DNA of 64,000 nt, taken from positions 186,001-250,000 of the forward strand of contig NZ_WLYS01000001.1 of assembly GCF_011316935.1 (NCBI RefSeq), written 5' to 3'. The notes beneath the pieces were generated by a model, which made no database searches, was not told the DNA's origin, and was given only the letters and a program-made list of their open reading frames with translations. The translations under genes and the position numbers were made by a program. Origin of the DNA: Sphingobacterium chungjuense. Its GTDB lineage: Bacteria; Bacteroidota; Bacteroidia; Sphingobacteriales; Sphingobacteriaceae. This document shows, one piece after another, positions 28,221 to 35,873 of this stretch; position 1 is the first letter of the stretch, and every line of letters starts with the position of its first letter.

Positions 28221-28255
28221 GCTGTAAAACAAGATTAGGAAATGCCAGACAGCCG

Positions 28256-28897
28256 CTAGGAAACGCTGGATGTTGCCATTTTTCCCTGATCCAATGATCG
28301 CATAAACTGATCTAGAATGTTGCCCAATCTTCCGGAAATCTCGCCCAGAATGCTTTCCCAATCTTTCACCGTGCCATCACAATTGTCGGAAACAATCTTG
28401 ATGCTGTGAAAGGGTAAATTTTTCTGGTAACAGAAGCTCGCCAGCGCATAGCCTTCCATATCAAATGCTAATGGATTGAAATCTTTGATATCTTGATAAA
28501 ATGCCGTCGTGACATTAATAAAGCGATCGGAGGTCAGCAACGCTTCTTCGTAAGGAAACTCGTCCATCGGGATGGATTCCATCAGACCTTGTCCACGCAA
28601 AAACAAGGTGTTTTCTAGGAAAAAGCCATCTGTATAGGCATCACCTTGCGCATAATAAGCAGGATAAAGCACATGACCAACTGGATGTCTGATGGATCCC
28701 ACCGTGCCTACATTTAATAGCAAAGGCCTAATACCTAATGCTTTGATGTCTTCGTACAGGGTAGCGAGCGACAGCAGCGCATTGATTTTGCCTACACCAA
28801 TTTCATAAATGAAAGTGGATTTGTCGGTTGCTGTGAATGATAGCTCGTTCTTATTAGCTACCAAGATAATGGTTTCTATATCCTGATGAAGGATCAT
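28256..28897 (-). CDS. MTA/SAH nucleosidase-like nucleoside phosphorylase-fold protein
   Basis: By fold and context this hydrolyses S-adenosylhomocysteine (and perhaps methylthioadenosine) to adenine plus S-ribosylhomocysteine, the substrate of LuxS. It has the nucleoside-binding motif AFDMEGYALASFC (the M-E of the family) and the catalytic Asp in KIVSDNCDG, plus IGVGKINALLSL and LLNVGTVGSI. The C-terminus is somewhat longer than in E. coli MtnN. Its ATG immediately follows the luxS stop codon with no gap, so the two are translated together and act on consecutive steps. Confidence 0.85.
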   Translation of the reverse strand: MILHQDIETIILVANKNELSFTATDKSTFIYEIGVGKINALLSLATLYEDIKALGIRPLLLNVGTVGSIRHPVGHVLYPAYYAQGDAYTDGFFLENTLFLRGQGLMESIPMDEFPYEEALLTSDRFINVTTAFYQDIKDFNPLAFDMEGYALASFCYQKNLPFHSIKIVSDNCDGTVKDWESILGEISGRLGNILDQFMRSLDQGKMATSSVS

Positions 28898-29404
28898 TTA
28901 ATTCTCGTCAATATAAGGGTACTCAAATTCTAGTTCTCCCGCCTTGATCAAATTCAGAAAATTCTTAGCGGCATCTTTCGATGCTAGGAAGTCCATAAAG
29001 GTATAATTTCCACAGCTTATCGGATTTTGAAACGGCACTTCATAACCTTCCTCCAATACGATTTCTAATACCTCTTTCATTAGCTCAGCTACTTGTTGAG
29101 GCGTACGCTCTGTGCCAGCCAATACGACATAAAAACCTGTGCAACAGCCCATCGGGCCAACATAGATGACTTCATCACCTAAAATGGTTCTGATTTCTGT
29201 CGCGAAGCAATGCTCTAAAGTGTGCATCACTTCTGGAGATAACATACGCTCAGGTGAGTTCGGTCTGATCATACGAATGTCGTACGTGGTATAAGTTTCT
29301 AGCTTACTACTATCGGTAGGAGAAGCTTTCGCATAAATTCCTTGCTTCAATTTGGTGTGATCTACCGTGAAGCTATTGACCGTTGCTTTTTCTTTTGTAT
29401 ACAT
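28898..29404 (-). CDS. luxS: S-ribosylhomocysteine lyase LuxS
   Basis: Splits S-ribosylhomocysteine to homocysteine and DPD, the precursor of autoinducer AI-2. Metal ligands: His61 and His65 in HTLEH and a Cys in ISCGNYTFMDF; the catalytic Cys lies in PMGCCTGFYVVLAG (two adjacent Cys, 87 and 88, where most homologues have CRTG). 168 aa, normal. First gene of the luxS-nucleosidase pair. No AI-2 receptor (lsrB/luxP-like) gene is seen, so it may serve only the activated methyl cycle. Confidence 0.96.
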   Translation of the reverse strand: MYTKEKATVNSFTVDHTKLKQGIYAKASPTDSSKLETYTTYDIRMIRPNSPERMLSPEVMHTLEHCFATEIRTILGDEVIYVGPMGCCTGFYVVLAGTERTPQQVAELMKEVLEIVLEEGYEVPFQNPISCGNYTFMDFLASKDAAKNFLNLIKAGELEFEYPYIDEN

Positions 29405-29469
29405 ATGATGCCGTTTTATGCTATCAAGCCTCTGACCTTATAGCGGTTAAAAGTCGATTAAAATATCTA

Positions 29470-29477
29470 CAAAAATA
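29470..29477 (-). promoter_or_regulatory. -7 element upstream of luxS
   Basis: Plus-strand CAAAAATA reads TATTTTTG on the minus strand; predicted leader about 60 bases. Confidence 0.4.
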
Positions 29478-29508
29478 CTAGATTATCCGCAGAAAGAAGA
29501 AAAAGCTG

Positions 29509-29799
29509 CTATTTTAACTCTTCGTAATGCTCCACCGTAGGGAATGGATCGTAGTAATGGTGCAATAATTTCTCCCACTCTTTGAACAATGGAGATTCTT
29601 TAAAACCGATGGTATGATCTTCCAAAGTCTCCCATTCTACCAACAGAATGTACTGATTACCTTTTTCTAGGCATTTGCGCAGCGAATGCGTGATATACCC
29701 TTTACTGGCACTAATATATTGGCAAGCCGTTTTGTAATCTCTTTCGAAATTGGCTTGCTGTCCCTCGATAATTTCTAATACTGCTACTTCTAAAATCAT
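29509..29799 (-). CDS. ABM-domain (antibiotic biosynthesis monooxygenase-like) protein
   Basis: A 96-residue ferredoxin-like alpha/beta protein. EVAVLEIIEGQQANFERDY, GYITHSLRKCLEKGNQYILL and VEWETLEDHTIGFKESPLF follow the strand-helix pattern of the ABM/YgiN-like family, including the central W-E-T/S. These proteins are heme- or quinone-modifying enzymes or simply small dimers; the substrate here cannot be told. Single gene next to the AT-rich accessory stretch. Confidence 0.8.
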   Translation of the reverse strand: MILEVAVLEIIEGQQANFERDYKTACQYISASKGYITHSLRKCLEKGNQYILLVEWETLEDHTIGFKESPLFKEWEKLLHHYYDPFPTVEHYEELK

Positions 29800-29971
29800 A
29801 ATTTCTTTTTACTTATTGTTCTTAGTAAAGATATTAAAATATCTACTTTTCCCCAATTGTCTATTACTTGCCTATTCCCTTTCCTTACTTTCGCTGTAAC
29901 TGTACTGATACTATACTACATATATACTAAGAACGTACTAATGGATGCTGATGAAAAGTGAATGAATATAC

Positions 29972-30114
29972 AATGTATAGCCCTGCGTCTGTTAAGCCTT
30001 GACCGCTTTATAAGCAGATTGCCATAGACTTGTACCTCGGCTTCGCAAGGGTGATACAAAGTCGTTACTAGACAGATTAACCAGAAAAGGCCTGTTACAA
30101 AAGGGTATAACATT
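29972..30114 (+). other. Nested multi-hairpin element, candidate structured RNA (143 nt)
   Basis: This covers most of the gene-free stretch 29800-30202. The outer stem pairs 29972-29984 with 30102-30114: twelve Watson-Crick pairs with single bulges at G29980 and A30110. Inside are three hairpins: A, TCTG/CAGA plus AAGC/GCTT (29988-30018); B, GACTT-GTA with TAC-A-AAGTC (30027-30034 with 30055-30063) capped by CCT-CG/CG-AGG; C, TAA-CAG/CTG-TTA (30078-30097). All three are nested without conflict. No reading frame through it is convincing. Strand is undecided because no wobble pairs are used. It could be a regulatory or noncoding RNA or the end of a decayed mobile element. Confidence 0.4.
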
Positions 30115-30205
30115 CAATCCCCATAATATGTAAAATCATTTAATAAAAATATTTCCATATTATTAATTTTATTTCTTACTTTAGAATTGATTTATCTAAT
30201 TGATG

Positions 30206-30610
30206 ATGAGACAATGTAAAGCCATAAAAAACCTTTTCTTTATGTTTCTATTCATTCTATCTTCCTGTTTAAAGGAACAACCACTTTACCGGGACGATGA
30301 GCGAAACTTCAACGCTACTATCATGCAAAACAAGATACATGATACTTGGAGCCTATCAACAGGTTTTTTCTACGGGATCAAAGAAGATGGAGTATCTTAT
30401 ACGAATACAATTTATAGATCAATATTAGGATTTGACAGCCTATACGAAGAAGGTTACCAATATAGAGTGGCATTGAAAGAAGTTTGCAGAAACTACCTAA
30501 GGTTTGAAGATGCATTAATGGATGCCCATACTTGCGAATTGAGCCTGGTAGAAATCAAAGAAAGATATCCAGTAGAAGAAGAATTTATTGTACCGAATCC
30601 GTATGAATAA
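30206..30610 (+). CDS. Small lipoprotein, possibly DUF4377-like
   Basis: The protein has a lipoprotein signal peptide (KNLFFMFLFILSSC), so it should be a membrane-anchored periplasmic or surface protein. Its second half, GFDSLYEEGYQYRVALKEVC followed by an ELSLVEIKERYP strand, is reminiscent of DUF4377, which has the same 'YEEGYEY.LkV....ANP...YeLieI' pattern, but the link is tentative. 135 aa from ATG 30206 (ATG 30203 and TTG 30200 are also in frame). Base composition is more AT-rich than neighbours. The protease gene follows after 18 bases. Confidence 0.6.
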   Translation: MRQCKAIKNLFFMFLFILSSCLKEQPLYRDDERNFNATIMQNKIHDTWSLSTGFFYGIKEDGVSYTNTIYRSILGFDSLYEEGYQYRVALKEVCRNYLRFEDALMDAHTCELSLVEIKERYPVEEEFIVPNPYE

Positions 30611-30628
30611 GGCTATAATGATAGTGTC

Positions 30629-31762
30629 GTGAGAAAGATTTTAGTGTTTTTAGGATTGCTATCAATAGCAATCTATGCTTGTAACAAACAAGGGCAGGAC
30701 GACATCAATTCAACATCAAACAACAATGATGACAAAAATACATTATCGGGATCAAATTTGAGGCGCGAAGTGGTGATATTGGAGTCAGGAATTTACTTAG
30801 AGACAGACGGTGAAGATTATTTTTTGCAATCTGATATAATCTTGTCAGATTACCAGCTGAAAGCGTTACGAGAAAAAGGTGCCTTTGAAGCACCGACTTT
30901 TGAGGAAAGCGATGAAAATATGCTTCCCGTACCCTTTGCAAGCGGCATGTCAAAAACTACAAATCCAAGAGAAACCTCACCCAGAAGCATTGGTGTACAT
31001 CCATCCTTAAACAGAACATGGGCTATGGTTAGGTACACCCTAGCACCAAATTTAGACCAGTTCACTAGATCAATCATTAGACAAGCGATAATTCACTGGG
31101 AAAGCAATACCAATGTACGATTCTATAATGCAACAGGGCAACCAACGATTGATCCACAATTTGGTTTTGCTTATCCTTATGTAGAGTTCACGCAATCTAA
31201 TGTCAATGCATCAAACGTAGGTAGGATTGGCGGCCGGCAAATTTTACAACTAGAACCAGAAGCGGGATTTAGAGCAGTTGCCCATGAAATAGGACATACG
31301 ATAGGTCTATACCATGAGCATCAGCGACCTGACAGGAACAATTTTCTTATTTTCAACCCACAAAATATCCTTAATTTAAGTCCTGCCCAAATCCGAGCAG
31401 ATTTTGATATTATCCCTACTAACTACATTATGTCTGGTGCATTGGACTTCAATTCCATTATGATTTACGGCTCATATAATGCTGGTAGCCTTGCGACCGG
31501 GCCAGTACTTACCAGAAGAGACGGTTCAATTTTTGGTGCGCCACAACAGCTATCTGAATTAGATAGAGTTTGGGCAAATAATTTTTATGCACCTTACATT
31601 GCAAGGAGCGATGCTTATGCTGAATTAGGACCAATCGTTTATAAGACAGACAATTCGGTTATGAATGCGAATGAAAGGCTACAATTTCAAGCTTATCTAA
31701 ATACGTCGCGAGGACTTCCACCGAATCCACCGAATTGCTGCAGGATCCCAAATAATCATTAA
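30629..31762 (+). CDS. Astacin-like (M12A) zinc metalloprotease, lipoprotein
   Basis: An exported endopeptidase. It begins with GTG and a lipoprotein signal peptide (VFLGLLSIAIYAC). The zinc motif HEIGHTIGLYHEHQRPDR has the full astacin form HExxHxxGxxHE, and the Met-turn equivalent is DFNSIMIYGSY, where Tyr of the usual SxMHY is kept. A pro-region of about 110 residues precedes the catalytic domain (from about RTWAMVRYTL). The C-terminus ends in two adjacent Cys (PNCCRIPNNH). 377 aa. Codon use is AT-rich compared with the flanking operons. Relatives include flavastacin of Elizabethkingia. Confidence 0.85.
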   Translation: MRKILVFLGLLSIAIYACNKQGQDDINSTSNNNDDKNTLSGSNLRREVVILESGIYLETDGEDYFLQSDIILSDYQLKALREKGAFEAPTFEESDENMLPVPFASGMSKTTNPRETSPRSIGVHPSLNRTWAMVRYTLAPNLDQFTRSIIRQAIIHWESNTNVRFYNATGQPTIDPQFGFAYPYVEFTQSNVNASNVGRIGGRQILQLEPEAGFRAVAHEIGHTIGLYHEHQRPDRNNFLIFNPQNILNLSPAQIRADFDIIPTNYIMSGALDFNSIMIYGSYNAGSLATGPVLTRRDGSIFGAPQQLSELDRVWANNFYAPYIARSDAYAELGPIVYKTDNSVMNANERLQFQAYLNTSRGLPPNPPNCCRIPNNH

Positions 31763-31807
31763 AAATCATATTCTCATACTAACTATAAATACAACTTCTG
31801 GAAACAT

Positions 31808-32641
31808 CTACTGATACCCCATTTCTTCCATCAGCAATCGATCTTGCTCGATGATGTCGTCGGTGTGCATTTGTGTAGACCAGATTTCTCCGTGTTGCAG
31901 ATCACTATAAACCACTTTGTACGTGGCATCTTTGCACACAGAAAAGGCCGTATAGTAGAATTCTCCCGGGTTACGCAAGGTGTACAATATTAATTGTTCC
32001 TCCTGCTCTCCTACTCTATAGATCTTCAGCAAAGTATGTTCATCACGCACCAATTCGGCCGGAATATCAATCCCCCAGCCAATCTGGTTCTCCGGCACAC
32101 AATCTACACCTGTAAGGTCTGGAAACAATTCGCGACTAAATCGCACATCCCGATTCAGAAACTGATTAATATCCGCTTCCTTTAATGTATTGGGGCTGCT
32201 AAACACTAAACCAACCTGAGGTCCGTTCGGTGATTGGTAAACGGCATGTACCATATGCTGTCCTTTAGACCGCTTTTTCTTATACCGATACCGATGATTT
32301 TTCGACGTTTGTGCCAAGTAATTAGAAAAAGTGCGCGTGCTGTCTTCGGATTGCCAACCAATCACTTCCACCAAACTATCTGTAGGTAAATGCGTGACAA
32401 AAAGCAATTCCACTTGCTTAGGTTTGATGCCAAAAGATCTCAGTGCCTGTGCATTTTCTTTATCCAGCTCACTCATATCTATTTTCTCCGCATCTGCAGC
32501 AACACTCAAATGACTTCGCACATTGTGATAATTAGGGTCATTCTCTACCATGAAACCATGCTTAGAGAATTCATAACTTCTGCATGAAGTAAAAACTATT
32601 GCCTGAAGAATAGCCAAAAGTAAAACGGGGGACGAACGCAT
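31808..32641 (-). CDS. Hypothetical lipoprotein (277 aa)
   Basis: Lipoprotein signal peptide with lipobox FTSC (SPVLLLAILQAIVFTSC). The mature part contains EIGW-type phrases such as VEVIGWQSEDSTRTFSNYLA and TGVDCVPENQIGWGIDIPAE but no motif I recognise. Two Cys (CVPEN, SVCKDAT) may form a disulphide. It runs opposite to the astacin gene with 45 bases between the convergent ends and has ordinary composition, so it is likely part of the core chromosome. Confidence 0.65.
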   Translation of the reverse strand: MRSSPVLLLAILQAIVFTSCRSYEFSKHGFMVENDPNYHNVRSHLSVAADAEKIDMSELDKENAQALRSFGIKPKQVELLFVTHLPTDSLVEVIGWQSEDSTRTFSNYLAQTSKNHRYRYKKKRSKGQHMVHAVYQSPNGPQVGLVFSSPNTLKEADINQFLNRDVRFSRELFPDLTGVDCVPENQIGWGIDIPAELVRDEHTLLKIYRVGEQEEQLILYTLRNPGEFYYTAFSVCKDATYKVVYSDLQHGEIWSTQMHTDDIIEQDRLLMEEMGYQ

Positions 32642-32720
32642 GTAGATAGAGTTTAGGTTAGTTAGTAAATAGCTATATCAAGCTACACTAAAACTATAAC
32701 GTCCCCTTCTAGAGAATATT

Positions 32721-33122
32721 TTATAAATCGTACCTTTTACGTTGTTGTTTTTTCTCCGCTTGTTTCTTTTTACGATCCAATCGTTGGAGTATTTTAGATT
32801 TTGGAATGGGTGTGGGGATCCGCTTTTTAATTGGTTTTAACGCTTCTTTCAGCAATAAGAAAAATCTAGCAATCACGGCCTCTTTATTCTCTAGCTGGCT
32901 TCTGCTTTGTGAAGCTTCCAATAAAAGTATACCTTCGCTCGAGATGCGGTTGGATAAACGAGATAGAATGATATTCTTCTGCAATTCGTCGAAAGCAATG
33001 GAATTAGTGACATCCCAAAAGAGCATCACCTTACTTTCCACCTTATTGACGTTTTGGCCGCCAGCACCACCCGAACGGGCGGTCTTAAACCAAATTTCCC
33101 TTGTCAATTGCTCCTTATCCAT
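32721..33122 (-). CDS. arfB: Ribosome rescue hydrolase ArfB (release-factor-like)
   Basis: A short peptidyl-tRNA hydrolase that frees ribosomes stalled on broken mRNAs. The catalytic loop SGGAGGQNVNKVESKV holds the GGQ motif of class I release factors; there is no stop-codon recognition domain. The basic tail KKKQAEKKQQRKR is the part that enters the empty mRNA channel in ArfB. 133 aa, normal. Divergent from bshA. Confidence 0.93.
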   Translation of the reverse strand: MDKEQLTREIWFKTARSGGAGGQNVNKVESKVMLFWDVTNSIAFDELQKNIILSRLSNRISSEGILLLEASQSRSQLENKEAVIARFFLLLKEALKPIKKRIPTPIPKSKILQRLDRKKKQAEKKQQRKRYDL

Positions 33123-33180
33123 TGATGTAAATATAACATTCCGCCATAGAATTATTGCAAAACAATTATAAAACCCTCCT

Positions 33181-33188
33181 TATCTTTG
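33181..33188 (+). promoter_or_regulatory. -7 element upstream of bshA
   Basis: TATCTTTG, perfect, about 98 bases before bshA, giving a leader of roughly 90 bases that contains a 16-codon ORF (33219-33269). The nearest TTG (33154-33156) is 24 bp upstream, longer than usual. Confidence 0.45.
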
Positions 33189-33286
33189 CCATATCAGGCA
33201 AGCACCCGTACGCCAGCTATGAAGAGAACAATCATACTGGCACATCTACCTGACCAAGTTTATTTTTAGGAAGACGAAAACAACAG

Positions 33287-34426
33287 ATGAAAATAGGAAT
33301 AGTTTGTTACCCTACCTTCGGAGGTAGTGGTGTAGTAGCTACCGAACTGGGTAAAGCTTTAGCTTCCAGCGGACACGAGATACACTTTATCACATATAGC
33401 CAACCGGCTCGTTTAGATTTTTTCTCAGAAAATCTTTTTTATCACGAGGTAGCGATGTCGCAATATCCGCTTTTTGATTATGCGCCTTATGAGACCGCAC
33501 TAGCCAGCAAGCTGGTAGACGTAGTGCGCTACGAAAAGTTGGATTTGCTACACGTACATTATGCCATACCCCATGCATCCGTGGCATTTATGGCTAAGCA
33601 AATTTTGGCGACTTACGGCATTAAGATCCCTGTCGTAACGACTTTACACGGCACAGATATTACGTTGGTCGGCAAGGACAAAAGTTTCAGTCCAGTAGTT
33701 ACTTTTTCCATCAACCAATCGGATGGTGTAACTACGGTATCCGAAAATCTGAAACAGCAGACTTTGGACTATTTCGATGTGACCAATCATATTGAGGTGA
33801 TTCCAAACTTCATCGATCTTAACAGATTTCACAGCAAGAACCACGAACATTTCAAGAAAGCAATCGCACCCAACGATGAACGCATTATCGTTCATACGTC
33901 CAACTTCCGTAAAGTAAAACATACGGGTGATGTGGTGCGGATTTTTGAACAAATCAATCAAAAGATCCCGAGCAAGCTACTCATGGTAGGCGATGGCCCA
34001 GACCGAAGAAATTCGGAAGAATTGGCGCGCCAGCTCAATGTTTGGGAACACGTACGTTTCTTAGGGAAACAGGACGCTATTGAGGAAATACTTTCGATCG
34101 CCGATTTATTCCTGATGCCATCGGGATCCGAGAGCTTTGGTTTGGCTGCATTAGAGGCTATGGCTTGCAAAGTTCCGGTTATTTCATCAAACACGGGTGG
34201 ATTACCTGAGCTCAACATCGACGGATTTAGCGGTTACATGAGCGATGTAGGTGATGTAGAAAACATGGCTAAACAAGGCGTACATATCTTAGAAGATGAT
34301 GCTCGATTGGCCGAATTCAAAGAAAATGCACTAGCTAGAGCCGAAGATTTTAAGATCTGCAAAATCGTACCGCATTACGAGCGTTTTTACGATGAGGTCA
34401 TAGCGCGCGTGAAAAAAGCAGAATAA
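33287..34426 (+). CDS. bshA: N-acetyl-alpha-D-glucosaminyl L-malate synthase BshA
   Basis: First enzyme of bacillithiol synthesis, joining GlcNAc from UDP-GlcNAc to L-malate. It is a GT4 GT-B glycosyltransferase: [20 protein letters not shown] at the N-terminus, [27 protein letters not shown], and the donor-binding [20 protein letters not shown] in the second domain. The [11 protein letters not shown] start and HVHYAIPHA are specific to BshA within GT4. 379 aa. The window has no bshB/bshC. Confidence 0.95.
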   Translation: MKIGIVCYPTFGGSGVVATELGKALASSGHEIHFITYSQPARLDFFSENLFYHEVAMSQYPLFDYAPYETALASKLVDVVRYEKLDLLHVHYAIPHASVAFMAKQILATYGIKIPVVTTLHGTDITLVGKDKSFSPVVTFSINQSDGVTTVSENLKQQTLDYFDVTNHIEVIPNFIDLNRFHSKNHEHFKKAIAPNDERIIVHTSNFRKVKHTGDVVRIFEQINQKIPSKLLMVGDGPDRRNSEELARQLNVWEHVRFLGKQDAIEEILSIADLFLMPSGSESFGLAALEAMACKVPVISSNTGGLPELNIDGFSGYMSDVGDVENMAKQGVHILEDDARLAEFKENALARAEDFKICKIVPHYERFYDEVIARVKKAE

Positions 34427-34451
34427 AGGTCGTTGGCCGACAAAATTGTCT

Positions 34452-34459
34452 TATATTTG
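34452..34459 (+). promoter_or_regulatory. -7 element of pyrH-frr
   Basis: TATATTTG, perfect match, 28 bases before ATG 34488; a TTG at 34433-34435 is a possible -33 at short (16-bp) spacing. Confidence 0.5.
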
Positions 34460-34487
34460 GCTTTTGGAAACACTCCAAAAAACACAT

Positions 34488-35192
34488 ATGAAATACAAAC
34501 GGATCCTACTAAAACTAAGTGGAGAAGCTTTGATGGGAGAGCAAAGCTACGGTATTGATATCAATCGTGTCCAACAATACGCCAAAGACATTCAAGAAAT
34601 TCACAGCATGGGGCTTGAGATCGCTATCGTTATCGGTGGTGGCAACATTCACCGCGGACTTAGCGCTGAAAAAGCTGGAATGGATCGTGTACAGGCCGAT
34701 TACATGGGCATGTTGGCGACAGTAATCAACAGCATGGCTTTGCAAGATGCGCTGGAGAAAAACGGGATGAAAACCCGTTTGCTAACAGCGATCAAAATGG
34801 AGCAAATCTGCGAACCATTCATCCGTAGACGCGCTGTACGCCACTTGGAGAAAGGCCGCGTCGTGATCTTCGGTGCAGGAACTGGAAACCCGTATTTCAC
34901 CACGGATACTGCCGCTTCCCTACGCGCCATCGAGATTAATGCCGATGCTGTACTAAAGGGAACACGCGTTGATGGCATCTATACAGCCGATCCCGAAAAA
35001 GATCCTAATGCACAGAAATTCGAACAAATCTCCTTTACAGAGGTTTATGAGAAAGGATTGAATGTAATGGATATGACCGCATTCACGCTGTGTCAAGAAA
35101 ACAACCTTCCTATCGTCGTTTTTGACATGAACAAATCAGGAAACCTTAAAAAATTGGCTGAAGGCGAAGACATCGGCACCATAGTTAGTTAA
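34488..35192 (+). CDS. pyrH: UMP kinase
   Basis: Phosphorylates UMP to UDP in pyrimidine synthesis. [20 protein letters not shown] is the characteristic start; [29 protein letters not shown] and [17 protein letters not shown] are the nucleotide- and phosphate-binding motifs of the amino-acid-kinase fold. 234 aa. ATG 34488 is chosen because the family begins here; upstream in-frame codons overlap the promoter. frr follows in the usual order. Confidence 0.97.
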   Translation: MKYKRILLKLSGEALMGEQSYGIDINRVQQYAKDIQEIHSMGLEIAIVIGGGNIHRGLSAEKAGMDRVQADYMGMLATVINSMALQDALEKNGMKTRLLTAIKMEQICEPFIRRRAVRHLEKGRVVIFGAGTGNPYFTTDTAASLRAIEINADAVLKGTRVDGIYTADPEKDPNAQKFEQISFTEVYEKGLNVMDMTAFTLCQENNLPIVVFDMNKSGNLKKLAEGEDIGTIVS

Positions 35193-35208
35193 TAAAGATT
35201 ATCAAGAT

Positions 35209-35772
35209 ATGAATGAGTTAATTTCTCTCGAATTAGACGATTGCAAAGACAGCATGAATAAATCGGTATCACATACCGAAAATGAGTTGACAAAAATCCG
35301 TGCAGGCAAAGCCTCTCCAGGTATGTTGGATGGTGTATTCGTGGATTACTATGGTTCTGCTACACCATTAGCACAGGTCAGTAATGTCAACACGCCAGAT
35401 GCACGTACGATCGTTGTGCAACCTTGGGAAAAGTCTTTAATAGGCGCTATCGAGAAAGCCATTATTGATGCTAATCTAGGGTTGAATCCACAGAATGACG
35501 GTATCGTGATTCGCTTGGCTGTACCAGCTCTTACCGAAGAAAGAAGAAGAGATTTAGTCAAAAAAGTAAAAGAAGAAGCTGAACGTGGTCGCGTGTCGAT
35601 CCGTAATATTCGTAAAGATGCCAACGAATCAATCAAAAAATTGAAAAACGACGGCGTTTCTGAAGACGAGATCAAAACAGGTGAAGCCGAAGTACAGAAG
35701 CTAACCGACAGCTATATCGTTAAAGTTGATCAATTGGCTGATCTGAAAGAGAAAGATGTGATGACGGTATAA
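35209..35772 (+). CDS. frr: Ribosome recycling factor
   Basis: With EF-G splits the post-termination ribosome. Motifs: HTENELTKIRAGKASPGMLD, VQPWEKSLIGAIEKAI, GLNPQNDGIVIRLAVPALTEERRRDL and VSIRNIRKDAN, all conserved in RRF. 187 aa. Begins 16 bases after pyrH and ends with a strong terminator, so pyrH-frr form a two-gene operon. Confidence 0.98.
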   Translation: MNELISLELDDCKDSMNKSVSHTENELTKIRAGKASPGMLDGVFVDYYGSATPLAQVSNVNTPDARTIVVQPWEKSLIGAIEKAIIDANLGLNPQNDGIVIRLAVPALTEERRRDLVKKVKEEAERGRVSIRNIRKDANESIKKLKNDGVSEDEIKTGEAEVQKLTDSYIVKVDQLADLKEKDVMTV

Positions 35773-35787
35773 AAACTGCTCTATCAA

Positions 35788-35834
35788 AAAAATAAGAAAG
35801 GATTTCTAGTTTATAGAAATCCTTTCTTATTTTT
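35788..35834 (+). terminator. Terminator after frr
   Basis: A 21-bp perfect inverted repeat (35788-35808 with 35814-35834) ending in TTTTT. Confidence 0.88.
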
Positions 35835-35873
35835 GGTATAACCACAACAATAAACCCAACACAAAAACATACC

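Noticed and set aside
29948-29954. CTGATGA, the core of a hammerhead ribozyme, just upstream of the structured element
   Set aside because: No stem II hairpin and no GAAA core follow at the needed positions, and no cleavage-site stem could be paired. A seven-base match is expected by chance.
30018-30110. Possible transposase remnant suggested by a short translated phrase near the end of the gene-free stretch
   Set aside because: The phrase is about 24 codons, preceded by two stops, and I cannot tie it to any transposase family; the nested pairing explains the stretch better.
29916-30113. Minus-strand ORF of 65 codons in the gene-free stretch
   Set aside because: Composition is not protein-like for this genome, no start signal, and it runs straight through the hairpins of the structured element. 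Other frames of the same stretch are full of stops.
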